Positions 1-8,035 of a stretch of 41,573 nt of DNA are shown in pieces. Every line of letters begins with the position of its first letter. Positions within the stretch are counted from its first letter, which is position 1. This DNA is from Gammaproteobacteria bacterium (lineage in GTDB: Bacteria > Pseudomonadota > Gammaproteobacteria > Pseudomonadales > Pseudohongiellaceae), in the NCBI GenBank assembly GCA_029242705.1, contig JAQWTK010000037.1:1-41573 (forward strand). The letters are read 5' to 3'. Below the pieces are notes generated by a model, which was not told the DNA's origin, ran no database searches, and saw only the letters and a list, made by a program, of their open reading frames with translations. Both the position numbers and the translations under genes were made by a program.

Positions 1-2
1 CA

Positions 3-212
3 CTTTTCAAATTTCAGATTATTGGCGCCATCTTAAATTATTTAAAGGTATCTGTCTGCTTTGTTAATCAGCGTATAATGAACGCCATAATCTCCAGGTG
101 GTTGAATAACCTAGAACTTCTTTTGGATTATGAAAAAATATGTTCAAAGATCGGGAAATTGGTCGATCTCATATTAGATAGCTATCCTAATGAGCTAGTT
201 CATTCGACATGA
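3..212 (+). CDS. Possible 3' end of an unidentified gene cut by the left edge
   Basis: One reading frame is open from the left edge to a TGA at 210-212, about 69 codons. This is longer than expected by chance in DNA this AT-rich, but not by a wide margin. The translation is rich in Leu, Ile and Asn and looks like amphipathic helices. I recognise no family. The other two plus frames and all minus frames close early. If the frame is not coding, the first ATG in it (78) would give a 44-residue peptide. An overlapping TATAAT at 74-79 could instead be a promoter element. Low confidence; it needs the upstream sequence. Confidence 0.25.
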   Translation, partial: LFKFQIIGAILNYLKVSVCFVNQRIMNAIISRWLNNLELLLDYEKICSKIGKLVDLILDSYPNELVHST

Positions 213-217
213 GTTAA

Positions 218-223
218 TATAAT
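218..223 (+). promoter_or_regulatory. Candidate -10 element upstream of trpS
   Basis: A perfect TATAAT lies at 218-223, about 137 bases before the trpS start. No good -35 hexamer sits 16-18 bases upstream, so this rests on the -10 alone. A start near 230 would give a leader holding a short ORF (231-305, 24 codons, with AGGA in front) that contains no Trp codons. It is therefore not a classical trp attenuator peptide. Confidence 0.3.
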
Positions 224-359
224 AGGAAAAATGTCGAAGGTTGTTAAGATCAGCAAAGAAATGCTAGCCCCATTGAGCCACCAGGGATATCAAGCATGCA
301 TTTGAAATTGAGTTCATCGACGCTTTGTCGAATTAAAGGGTAAGGGGATTTTTTTAATT

Positions 360-1367
360 ATGGGGAAAAAAGTTTTAACAGGGATAACAACTAGCGGGAT
401 CCCACATCTTGGAAATTTGGTCGGTGCTATCCTCCCGGCAATTATTGCAAGTAACCGCCCAGGAATATCCTCTTTTCTATTTCTTGCGGATTATCACTCT
501 CTGATTAAATCACAAGACCCCGAACTAACGCATAATTCAAGTTTTGAGATCGCCGCGTCGTGGTTAGCATGTGGCCTAAATCCTAATGAGGTGACTTTTT
601 ATCGACAATCTGACGTCCCAGAAATAATGGAATTAGCTTGGATCTTATCTTGTGTTACAGCAAAAGGTCTTATGAATCGTGCCCATGCCTACAAAGCGGC
701 TACAAACATAAACTTTGAACAAGGAACTTCGGATTTAGATAAGAGTGTAACGATGGGGTTATTTAATTACCCAGTCTTAATGGCTGCGGATATTTTGGCA
801 TTTAACGCGGACCAAGTTCCGGTGGGCCAAGATCAGAAGCAACATATTGAAATGACTAGAGATATAGCAGCTAGATTTAACCATATTTATGGTGATGTTT
901 TTAATCTTCCAGACGCAGTAATAAGTTCAGAAGCAGGTATATTGCCGGGAATTGACGGACGAAAAATGAGTAAAAGTTACAATAACACTATTCCTATTTT
1001 TCTGGACGAAAAAGCCCTACTAAAAGCTATACGAAAGATTAAAACTAATTCTTTAGAGCCGGGTGTTCCGAAAGATCCAGAAACTTGTACAGTATTTCAA
1101 CTATACAAAGCGTTTGCCTCTATTTCACAGATTGAGGAGATGGAAGTTAGATATGGTGATGGTATAGGTTGGGGTGAAGCAAAAGATATTTTATTTTCTC
1201 TTGTTGAGGAAAAAATAAAGCCATTTAGGGAGAAGTATTCTGAGATTATTAAAGAAAAAGGCTATTTAGAAAATACCCTCATTGAAGGCTCGGTTAAGGC
1301 CAGACAAGCAGCGTCGATAACATTAAAAGATGTCCGTGATGCGGTTGGAATTAAGAGCTTCCAATAA
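360..1367 (+). CDS. trpS: Tryptophanyl-tRNA synthetase
   Basis: Cytosolic class I aminoacyl-tRNA synthetase that charges tRNA-Trp with tryptophan using ATP. The 335 residues match the usual compact bacterial TrpRS length. The HIGH-like motif PHLGN is at residues 15-19 and the KMSKS loop at 202-206 (GRKMSKSYNN context). The intervening Rossmann core includes the conserved MAADIL and GQDQKQH segments. The ATG at 360 has a purine-rich ribosome site (TAAGGGGA) just upstream and gives a start directly before the first beta strand. It is followed after 94 bases by scpA, and the trpS-scpA-scpB-rluB order is common in pseudomonad-type gammaproteobacteria. Identification is secure. Confidence 0.97.
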   Translation: MGKKVLTGITTSGIPHLGNLVGAILPAIIASNRPGISSFLFLADYHSLIKSQDPELTHNSSFEIAASWLACGLNPNEVTFYRQSDVPEIMELAWILSCVTAKGLMNRAHAYKAATNINFEQGTSDLDKSVTMGLFNYPVLMAADILAFNADQVPVGQDQKQHIEMTRDIAARFNHIYGDVFNLPDAVISSEAGILPGIDGRKMSKSYNNTIPIFLDEKALLKAIRKIKTNSLEPGVPKDPETCTVFQLYKAFASISQIEEMEVRYGDGIGWGEAKDILFSLVEEKIKPFREKYSEIIKEKGYLENTLIEGSVKARQAASITLKDVRDAVGIKSFQ

Positions 1368-1461
1368 AAAACTAATTTCAATACGATTTTTGAAGAGAGA
1401 TTTTTCTGACTAAATACGTTAGTATTGTAGATATAAACCAATTAATGCAGGGACCATCGGA

Positions 1462-2361
1462 TTGACAACTATTGGTACTGACCCTGAAGCACATATCCTT
1501 GAAAAGACTGGAGAGTCTGACTCCCCTTTAGAAAATCTTCCTCTAGATCTTGAGGTTAAGAAAAATACCGATAATTCTTATATAGAGCAAAGAGAGTTGG
1601 CTTTTGCCGTCGTTAAAGGTCAGCCTTTAACTAAAGTTCCTAAGGATTTATATATACCGCCGGATGCATTAGAAATATTCCTTGAGACTTTTGAAGGCCC
1701 TCTAGATTTATTGTTATATCTTATTAAGAAACAAAATATCGATATCCTTGATATAAATGTAGCAGATATCACAAATCAGTATATGGCTTACGTGGATTTG
1801 ATGGAATCTGGTCAATTTGAGCTAGCTGCTGAGTATCTTGTTATGGCTGCGATGCTCGCAGAAATAAAGTCGCGTATCCTGCTACCTAGAGAAAAAGAGG
1901 AAGAAGAAGAAACCGATCCGCGGATGGAGTTAATTCGCAGATTACAAGAGTACGAAAGGTATAAGAAAGCCGCTGAAGATTTAAATTCTTTGCCTAGATT
2001 GGACCGGGATTTTTATCACGCTAGTGCAGCATTGCCAAAGATAGAGCGTATTACTTCAGACCCTGAAGTCAATTTGGATGAAGTTCTTTTATCGTTGGCC
2101 AACGTATTGAAGCGTGTTGATATGTTTGGGCATCATCATATTCAATTCGAGACTCTCTCAACGAGAGAGAAAATGTCCGAAATACTGATTCACCTTTCAG
2201 GTGAAAAATTTGTTCCATTAGGTTCTTTGCTCAAAAAAAATGAAGGGCGCTTAGGAGTCGTAGTTACTTTTCTCGCGGTTATGGAATTAATGAAAGATTC
2301 ATTAATTGAAATTGTACAAACAGATGATTTTGGCCCTATTCATGTTAAGTCTAGAAGTTAA
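1462..2361 (+). CDS. scpA: Segregation and condensation protein A (kleisin)
   Basis: ScpA is the kleisin subunit that bridges the SMC dimer and recruits ScpB in chromosome condensation; smc itself lies at 35035. The core begins near residue 70 with the family signature ETFEGPLDLLLYLI, followed by the helical NIDILDI region, a charged middle and a winged-helix C-terminus. The frame opens at a TTG (1462). No in-frame ATG precedes the conserved core except internal ones, and the 60-70 residue N-terminal extension ending KDLYIPPDALE is also seen in pseudomonad ScpA, which supports the TTG. Only nine bases separate it from scpB, so the two are co-transcribed. Confidence 0.93.
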   Translation: MTTIGTDPEAHILEKTGESDSPLENLPLDLEVKKNTDNSYIEQRELAFAVVKGQPLTKVPKDLYIPPDALEIFLETFEGPLDLLLYLIKKQNIDILDINVADITNQYMAYVDLMESGQFELAAEYLVMAAMLAEIKSRILLPREKEEEEETDPRMELIRRLQEYERYKKAAEDLNSLPRLDRDFYHASAALPKIERITSDPEVNLDEVLLSLANVLKRVDMFGHHHIQFETLSTREKMSEILIHLSGEKFVPLGSLLKKNEGRLGVVVTFLAVMELMKDSLIEIVQTDDFGPIHVKSRS

Positions 2362-2370
2362 GGAGAAGGA

Positions 2371-3168
2371 ATGAGCCCTATCGACAATAAGGTAAAGATG
2401 GTAGTTGAAGGCTTATTACTTTCTTCAGGTAGACCTTTAACAATATCTAATATAGCAAATGTCTTTGATAAAAAGGAAAGGCCCGATAGTGAGGAATTAA
2501 AGGCGATAATGCAGGCCATATCGGAGGAATGTAATGACCGTGGGTTTGAGCTTAAAGAAGTGGCATCTGGTTATAGGTTTCAAGTTAAGCAAGAGTTATC
2601 TGAATGGATAGGGCGGCTTTGGGAAGAGAAACCGCCTCGTTACACTAGAGCATTGCTAGAAATTCTTGCTTTGATTGCATATAAACAACCAATTACTCGC
2701 GGAGATATCGAGGAAATTAGAGGGGTCAGTGTGAGCCCAAATATTATTAGAACATTAATTGATCGAGAATGGGTGCGTGTGGTTGGTCATAGAGATGTGC
2801 CTGGTAAACCAGCAATGTTCGCAACGACAAAACGGTTTCTTAATTATTTTAATTTAAAAAGCTTACAAGATCTTCCGCCACTTTCAGAAATTAAAGAACT
2901 GGAACAATCAAGTGACGAGCTAGATTTAAATGCTGAGTTATCACAAAGTCGCATTCTGGAGATGCCTGAGTTAGAAGACGATGTAGAAAGTGAAAATATA
3001 ACAACGTTAGAAGACGAAGCATTAACGGAAGAAGCTGCTGTTGAGCTTTCTAAAAAACCTCTAGACGAAATATTAAAAATCGGAATGCCTGAAGATTTAC
3101 AAGAAGAAATAAAAGAAGATACCGATTTTGAGGCTAATGGTTTTGAAAACACCGCTGAGTCAGGTTAG
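2371..3168 (+). CDS. scpB: Segregation and condensation protein B
   Basis: ScpB binds the ScpA kleisin as a dimer and completes the SMC-ScpAB complex that compacts newly replicated DNA. Two winged-helix domains occupy roughly residues 5-165; the conserved stretches YTRALLEILALIAYKQP and RGDIEEIRGV are clear. The last 90 or so residues form an acidic, low-complexity tail, common in gammaproteobacterial ScpB but poorly conserved. The ATG is preceded by AGGAGAAGGA, a strong ribosome site. At 265 residues it is within the family range. Confidence 0.95.
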   Translation: MSPIDNKVKMVVEGLLLSSGRPLTISNIANVFDKKERPDSEELKAIMQAISEECNDRGFELKEVASGYRFQVKQELSEWIGRLWEEKPPRYTRALLEILALIAYKQPITRGDIEEIRGVSVSPNIIRTLIDREWVRVVGHRDVPGKPAMFATTKRFLNYFNLKSLQDLPPLSEIKELEQSSDELDLNAELSQSRILEMPELEDDVESENITTLEDEALTEEAAVELSKKPLDEILKIGMPEDLQEEIKEDTDFEANGFENTAESG

Positions 3169-3377
3169 CCAAAATATATCCTATGGCGCTGCTTACTTAA
3201 GCGACTTGATAATATTAGCTCTGCAGAGACCTAAAAAATATCAAAAACAAAGATCCTGATTAGAGTGAAAATTATAAATTACAAAATCTTTTCAAAGTGT
3301 GTTTCTTTTTATGGTTTCAAGAAATACCCTGAGTAAGATAAAATAATCAAAGCTATATCCTTTCACAGAAAATAAGC

Positions 3378-4112
3378 ATGTCGGAAAAATTACAAAAAGT
3401 ATTAGCTCGAGCTGGCTTCGGTTCTCGCCGTGAAATCGAGAATTGGATTATACGGGGAAGAATCAGAGTCAATGGTAAGGTTGCTATTATTGGTGATCGT
3501 GTTGATGATAAAGATAAAATTTTAGTAGATGGTAAAAAGCTTGCATCGCAAAAAAAAATCAAACGAGAACGACGTGTGATTTTGTACAACAAGCCTGAAA
3601 ATGAAATTTGTACTCGGAAAGATCCGGAGGGTCGGCCAACTGTATTTGATAAACTGCCACCTTTAAAACACGGCAGGTGGGTCTCGGTTGGTAGGCTGGA
3701 TATAAATACTAGCGGTTTATTATTATTTACGACGGATGGAGAATTAGCCAACCAGTTAGCACATCCAAGCTCCATGATCGAAAGAGAATATGCTGTAAGA
3801 GTTATGGGTGAGGTTACCCCCGTCATGATTCAGAATATGCACAAAGGAGTTATAATTGATGATGATTTGTGTCGTTTTACCGATATTCAATATTATGCTG
3901 GGGAGGGAATAAATCAATGGTATCACGTGGTTCTCTTCGGAGGAAAAAATAGAGAAGTAAGAAGACTCTGGGAGTCTCAAGGACTTAAAGTTAGCCGATT
4001 AAAGCGTGTTAGGTTTGGCTCTAATTTTATCCCGAGTTCTGTAAGGCGAGGTCAATTTATAGAACTGTCGAAGAATGAGATTGAAAAGCTCATTAAATCA
4101 ATAAAAGTATAG
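3378..4112 (+). CDS. rluB: 23S rRNA pseudouridine synthase, RluB type
   Basis: Isomerises a uridine in helix 80 of 23S rRNA (U2605 in E. coli) to pseudouridine. An S4 RNA-binding domain spans about residues 3-50 (KVLARAGFGSRREIE). The RsuA-family catalytic motif GRLDINTSGLLL places the nucleophile at Asp108. The late motif KNREVRRLWESQG is typical of RluB. The 244 residues include only a short tail, whereas many RluB proteins have long basic extensions. RluE/RsuA are the alternatives, but the position after scpAB favours RluB. It has its own 209-base upstream gap and converges on the SDR gene. Confidence 0.92.
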   Translation: MSEKLQKVLARAGFGSRREIENWIIRGRIRVNGKVAIIGDRVDDKDKILVDGKKLASQKKIKRERRVILYNKPENEICTRKDPEGRPTVFDKLPPLKHGRWVSVGRLDINTSGLLLFTTDGELANQLAHPSSMIEREYAVRVMGEVTPVMIQNMHKGVIIDDDLCRFTDIQYYAGEGINQWYHVVLFGGKNREVRRLWESQGLKVSRLKRVRFGSNFIPSSVRRGQFIELSKNEIEKLIKSIKV

Positions 4113-4152
4113 AAGCTAATTTTTTATGAAATTTCGCGTCACCCACTGATGG

Positions 4153-4929
4153 TTATTTATAACTATGTGGATAATCAAGTGGATTAAAATCTTGAAAGCT
4201 GAGAGTTTCCCCATGTATGTTTGCAGCTTCCTTACTAAATAAGTAAAGATAAAGGGGCATTAGTACCTTTGGTTCTGGCTGGGAGTCTGGATTTTCCGCT
4301 GGATATGCAGCTCGTCGCATAGCGGTTCTAATTCCCCCTGGGTTAATACTATTTATCTTAACTTTTGAGGTATTTTTCAATTCATCTGCTAAGGTTTGCA
4401 TAAAGCCTTCTAAGGCAAATTTTGAGACTGCATAGCCCCCCCAATTCGCCTTACCCTTTCTTCCTACGCTCGAAGATGTAAAAAGCACCCTCGCATCTGC
4501 AGATTCTTTCAGGCATTCTAAGAGCACCTTTGTGAGTAGAAACGGAGCAGATACATTGACTTGTATTGTTTTGTTCCAATCTTCAGCCGAATAAAATTCG
4601 ATAGGGCTTCGGGCGCCAAGTATTCCTGCGTTATGAATAATACCATCTAATGAGCTAAGTTGATCAGAGATTGAATCTGCTAATACTTTGTAGTCTGCTT
4701 CGACGGCCGACTCAAAATTCAGTGGTTGAATAATGACTTTATTTGGGTATTTTTGTTCAATCGAGTCATAAAGCTTTTCTAGTTTTTCTTGTGAACGACC
4801 CAGTAAAACTAGTGTTGCTCCATAACTAGCGAACGTTTCAGCACAACATTTTCCAATTCCATCGCTAGCCCCTGTAATCAAGATATTTTTGTTTTTTAGC
4901 ATATTGTGGGGCGGATTAAATGTGAACAT
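4153..4929 (-). CDS. Short-chain dehydrogenase/reductase, YciK-like
   Basis: NAD(P)-dependent oxidoreductase of the classical SDR fold; its substrate is unknown. The cofactor loop TGASDGIG is at residues 19-26, the structural NAG at 100-102, and the catalytic Ser, Tyr and Lys at about 153, 166 and 170 (YAVSK). The start at 4929 (MFTFNPPHNMLK) is preferred over the internal Met10 because pseudomonad homologues in the same gene position carry a similar N-terminal arm. There is no Shine-Dalgarno; the stop of gph lies five bases upstream, so translation is probably coupled. It is the last gene of the mtaD-ubiG-gph-SDR operon. Confidence 0.88.
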   Translation of the reverse strand: MFTFNPPHNMLKNKNILITGASDGIGKCCAETFASYGATLVLLGRSQEKLEKLYDSIEQKYPNKVIIQPLNFESAVEADYKVLADSISDQLSSLDGIIHNAGILGARSPIEFYSAEDWNKTIQVNVSAPFLLTKVLLECLKESADARVLFTSSSVGRKGKANWGGYAVSKFALEGFMQTLADELKNTSKVKINSINPGGIRTAMRRAAYPAENPDSQPEPKVLMPLYLYLFSKEAANIHGETLSFQDFNPLDYPHSYK

Positions 4930-4934
4930 TAGCT

Positions 4935-5618
4935 TTAAGTAAATTTCAGCGTATTTAAAAGAGGAAGAATTTTTATAGATTTTTTGACGATAAAATCAGC
5001 ATACCAATCTTCAATTTTCGTGTCTGGGGAGACGTAGCCATATTCTGCCGCTACAGCTATTACCTCGGCGTTCTTAGCTGCTTGAATATCCCTGAAATGA
5101 TCTCCTATAAATATGGTTTTTCCTATATCGCAATTCAATACCTGGCATGCTAACAGTATTGCCTCTGGATGTGGTTTAGGGTTTTCAACATGATCAGGGC
5201 AAACTAGAACAGAACATCGACCCAATAAATCCATCTGAGAGAGCAGTTTTTTAGAATATAATTCTGGTTTGTTCGTAACGATTCCCCAAGAAATTCCTGA
5301 CTTTTCCAACTCAAGAAGAAGTAGATCTATACCCGGATATAAGAGCGATTCGGTTGTTTCAAGTTTTTCTGCATAGAGTTCTAATAACCGAGAGTTTAAT
5401 TTAGAGAAATCTTTATGCTCTTCTTCAATGTCGAAGGCGAGCTTAATAAGAGCTCTAGCACCATCTGATACTGTCTGATAGATGAGACTTGACTCGATGC
5501 CAGGCTTACTATACTCAGCCAGTAATTGATTAACAGCAAAAACAAAATCTGGAGCAGTATCGATGAGGGTCCCGTCAAGATCAAATAATACGCATTCTAT
5601 AGAGGTTTTTAAATTCAT
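4935..5618 (-). CDS. gph: HAD-family phosphatase, phosphoglycolate phosphatase type
   Basis: A 227-residue haloacid-dehalogenase phosphatase. Motif I FDLDGTLIDT gives nucleophile Asp13 and acid/base Asp15; motif II is VTNKPE; motif III (KPHPE) and motif IV (GDHFRDIQAA) are present. The family usually hydrolyses 2-phosphoglycolate formed during DNA repair. In pseudomonads the gene next to ubiG is annotated Gph, and the related MupP enzyme (N-acetylmuramate 6-phosphate phosphatase) occupies this same position, so either substrate is possible. Follows ubiG by 21 bases. Confidence 0.85.
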   Translation of the reverse strand: MNLKTSIECVLFDLDGTLIDTAPDFVFAVNQLLAEYSKPGIESSLIYQTVSDGARALIKLAFDIEEEHKDFSKLNSRLLELYAEKLETTESLLYPGIDLLLLELEKSGISWGIVTNKPELYSKKLLSQMDLLGRCSVLVCPDHVENPKPHPEAILLACQVLNCDIGKTIFIGDHFRDIQAAKNAEVIAVAAEYGYVSPDTKIEDWYADFIVKKSIKILPLLNTLKFT

Positions 5619-5639
5619 TAAAAGTCTTAAAATTAATTG

Positions 5640-6338
5640 TTATTTGGGTCTTTCGTAATAAGCAATGTAATTGACGTCCAGGCTATCTTGCAGATAATAG
5701 TTTTTTGTTAAAGGGTTATATCCCATTCCAATTTGTTCTTGTAGTTCTAGTTTTGATTCTCTGCACCAGGTTGCTAATTCAGAAGGGCGTATAAATTTGA
5801 CATACTCATGAGTCCCTTTTGGCAAAAGGTTAAAAATATATTCTGCGCCCAGAATGGCGAATAAGTAGGATTTTGGGTTTCTATTTATTGTGGAAAAGAA
5901 AACCAATCCTCCTGGTTTAACTAAATCAAAACAAGATTTAACAATTGAAGCTGGCTTTGGTACATGTTCTAACATTTCTAAACAAGTGATGACATCATAA
6001 GCTTGTGATTCTTTTTCTGCTAGATCTTCCGCTGAAATTTGGCGGTAATCTATGTCCAATTTACTTTCTAAGTTGTGGAGTTTTGCGACCGCGAGTGAAG
6101 TGCTTGCTAGATCTATAGCGGTCACAATCGCTCCATGGTGCGCCAAGGCTTCTGCTAATATTCCACCTCCACAACCAATATCAAGAACCTTTTTCTCCGC
6201 AAGATTTATCACTTTCGAGATATAGTTAACGCGTATAGGATTAATTTCATGGAGAGGTTTAAATTCACTATTTTGATCCCACCAACGAGACGCTAAGTTT
6301 TCGAATTTTTTAATTTCTGATTCATCAACATTTTTCAT
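5640..6338 (-). CDS. ubiG: Ubiquinone biosynthesis O-methyltransferase
   Basis: SAM-dependent methyltransferase that carries out both O-methylations of the ubiquinone ring. Motif I LDIGCGGGILAEAL is at residues 52-65, and the post-motif LEMLEHVPKP is characteristic. The N-terminus (FENLASRWWDQNSEFKPLH) is the UbiG signature that separates it from other small methyltransferases. The 232 residues equal the family length. The ATG begins one base after the mtaD stop (TAA-A-ATG), indicating coupled translation. Each methylation makes S-adenosylhomocysteine, a substrate of MtaD-type deaminases, which gives the pairing a plausible logic (inference). Confidence 0.95.
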   Translation of the reverse strand: MKNVDESEIKKFENLASRWWDQNSEFKPLHEINPIRVNYISKVINLAEKKVLDIGCGGGILAEALAHHGAIVTAIDLASTSLAVAKLHNLESKLDIDYRQISAEDLAEKESQAYDVITCLEMLEHVPKPASIVKSCFDLVKPGGLVFFSTINRNPKSYLFAILGAEYIFNLLPKGTHEYVKFIRPSELATWCRESKLELQEQIGMGYNPLTKNYYLQDSLDVNYIAYYERPK

Positions 6339-6339
6339 T

Positions 6340-7662
6340 TTATAATGCTAGTTCCTTCGGTATTCGATCCTGCCATTTTAAAGCAGAATCCAGAATTTGA
6401 TTCTTGTTCATAGTGATCAAAACGCCTTCATTGTAGATGCTCTCGCCGCTTACCCAAACATGCGTTACTTGACTTGAATTTGCTGCGTAAACTAAGTGAG
6501 AAATGGGGTTATTAACCGGTAGCGTGTTACATTCATTCAGCGATACAGCGGTTATATCTGCAAATTTTTCTGGTTCTAAGCTCCCAATTAGTTCGTCAAT
6601 ACCTAATGCTTTGGCACCGTTAATCGTCGCCATCTCTAGTGCTTGATAAGAAGGAAGTGCGGCAGCATCATCACTTACTGCCTTTGCTAAGAGAGCAGCT
6701 GTACGCATTTCATTAAACATATTCAGGCTATTATTACTTGCAGCACCATCTGTGCCTAGGGCGACATTTACGCCTTGGTGGATAAGACTATTTACGTCAC
6801 AAAAACCGCTTGCCAATTTCATATTAGAGCTGGGGCAGTGAATAACATTTGTACCAAGCGCCCCCATAATAGAAATCTCATTACTTAGTAGTTGGGTGGA
6901 ATGAATCGAATTTAATTTTGGTGTAATTAATCCTAGATTGTGTAGCCTTTCAAACGGCCGGCAGCCAAATTCTGCTATCGAATCTTCTATTTCTTTCTTT
7001 GTTTCATGTATATGCATGTGTATTGGAATATCGAGTTCGTCTGCAAGTACTCTAATTTTTTTAAGTGGTTCGTCTGAAATTGAATAAGGGGCATGGGGCC
7101 CAAATGCGGTGTAAACCAATTCGTCATTCCGGTACTGGTCATGTATTTTTGTCGCTTTTAAAATGTATTCATCTGCGGTATCCGCCCAAATAGTTGAAAA
7201 ATCTAGTATTGGACTTGCTGTTTGTACACGAATATTAGCGGAAATAGCTGCCTTGGCAACTTCGTCTGGGAAAAAATACATGTCTGCGAAGCAGGTAGTG
7301 CCAGATGCAATCATTTCAGCTATAGCTAGATTTGTTCCTTCTAGAACGAAATCCCTATTTACTATCCCTTGTTCAATTGGCCAAATCCTATTTTCCAGCC
7401 ATTCGTTTAAGGATAAATCGTCGGCAACTCCACGGAGTAATGCCATAGCTGCGTGACCATGGGAATTCACTAGGCCAGGTATCAATATATGATTCGATAA
7501 ATGGACAGTATTTTCGGCAATGTATTGAGTTTTTAGTTCTTCTTGAGGGCATAAGTCTACAATTCTTTTATCTTTGACTATTACAGCGGAGTCTTCTAGT
7601 AAGGTAGCCTTAGGTATCACTGGTGCGATCCATTTAGATTTTATGATGAGATCTACTTTCAT
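6340..7662 (-). CDS. mtaD: 5'-methylthioadenosine/S-adenosylhomocysteine deaminase
   Basis: Amidohydrolase-superfamily deaminase acting on MTA and SAH, giving the inosyl products. The metal site shows PGLVNSHGHAAM (His68, His70), a second HMHIHE cluster, and GTDGAASNN with the metal-binding Asp. The length of 440 residues fits MtaD. I start it at 7662 rather than at the upstream ATG (7767): the protein then begins MKVDLIIKSKW as homologues do, GAGG sits about eight bases before the ATG, and the upstream ATG would coincide with the predicted transcription start. First gene of a four-gene operon. A related TrzA/AtzA-type deaminase with another substrate is the alternative. Confidence 0.9.
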   Translation of the reverse strand: MKVDLIIKSKWIAPVIPKATLLEDSAVIVKDKRIVDLCPQEELKTQYIAENTVHLSNHILIPGLVNSHGHAAMALLRGVADDLSLNEWLENRIWPIEQGIVNRDFVLEGTNLAIAEMIASGTTCFADMYFFPDEVAKAAISANIRVQTASPILDFSTIWADTADEYILKATKIHDQYRNDELVYTAFGPHAPYSISDEPLKKIRVLADELDIPIHMHIHETKKEIEDSIAEFGCRPFERLHNLGLITPKLNSIHSTQLLSNEISIMGALGTNVIHCPSSNMKLASGFCDVNSLIHQGVNVALGTDGAASNNSLNMFNEMRTAALLAKAVSDDAAALPSYQALEMATINGAKALGIDELIGSLEPEKFADITAVSLNECNTLPVNNPISHLVYAANSSQVTHVWVSGESIYNEGVLITMNKNQILDSALKWQDRIPKELAL

Positions 7663-8035
7663 AATAATCCTCAAGTATTGCCGAGCCGTTAGGCCAAAGA
7701 AATGATCACAGAACGCTACCTTTATGACACAGCTTTTGGTCATAGAAACGCAGTTTATTATAACCATAATTGAATAAAATAGCGCACCTAAATGGAGTCA
7801 ATAATAAGCATTTCAACTATTTGATATATATAGAAATAATTAATTAAAAATTTGGCAAATATTGTGTCTTTTTAAGTGTCATTTATGTTAAGATTAGCCA
7901 AATATTTGGGTCAAAAATTCATTGAATATGCCGTTAAATTTTTAATGAAAAGAAACAAAATACTTTCAGAAATCATAAAGACGCCTTCAATAAATTTCAT
8001 CCTGCAATTCCATTGATTTAGGAATAATTTAGAAC
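7663..8035 (+). other. Divergent intergenic region mtaD / gyrA
   Basis: This is 373 bases without a supported gene. It holds the mtaD leader and promoter on the minus side and a very AT-rich stretch (about 7820-7960) before gyrA. A weak gyrA promoter could be TTGTGT (7862-7867), 16 bases, TATGTT (7884-7889); I am not confident in it. I searched by eye for a SAM or SAH riboswitch in the mtaD leader and saw none. Confidence 0.5.
7773..7801 (-). promoter_or_regulatory. Candidate sigma-70 promoter of the mtaD-ubiG-gph-SDR operon
   Basis: Read on the minus strand, TTGACT (7801-7796) is followed by a 17-base spacer and TTTATT (7778-7773). The -35 matches five of six consensus positions, the -10 four of six. 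The transcript would start near 7766, leaving about 100 bases of leader before the mtaD ATG at 7662. Confidence 0.45.

Noticed and set aside
231-305. 24-codon ORF before trpS as a Trp attenuator peptide
   Set aside because: It contains no Trp codons and no terminator/antiterminator pair was visible after it.
4113-4152. Bidirectional terminator between rluB and the SDR gene
   Set aside because: A T-run exists but no stable hairpin precedes it on either strand.
7663-7766. SAH or SAM riboswitch in the mtaD leader
   Set aside because: No recognisable core motif or conserved stem pattern by eye.
7663-7767. Upstream ATG giving mtaD a 35-residue N-terminal extension
   Set aside because: The extension has no match to the family, lacks a ribosome site, and would start at the predicted transcription start; the internal ATG at 7662 has GAGG in good position.
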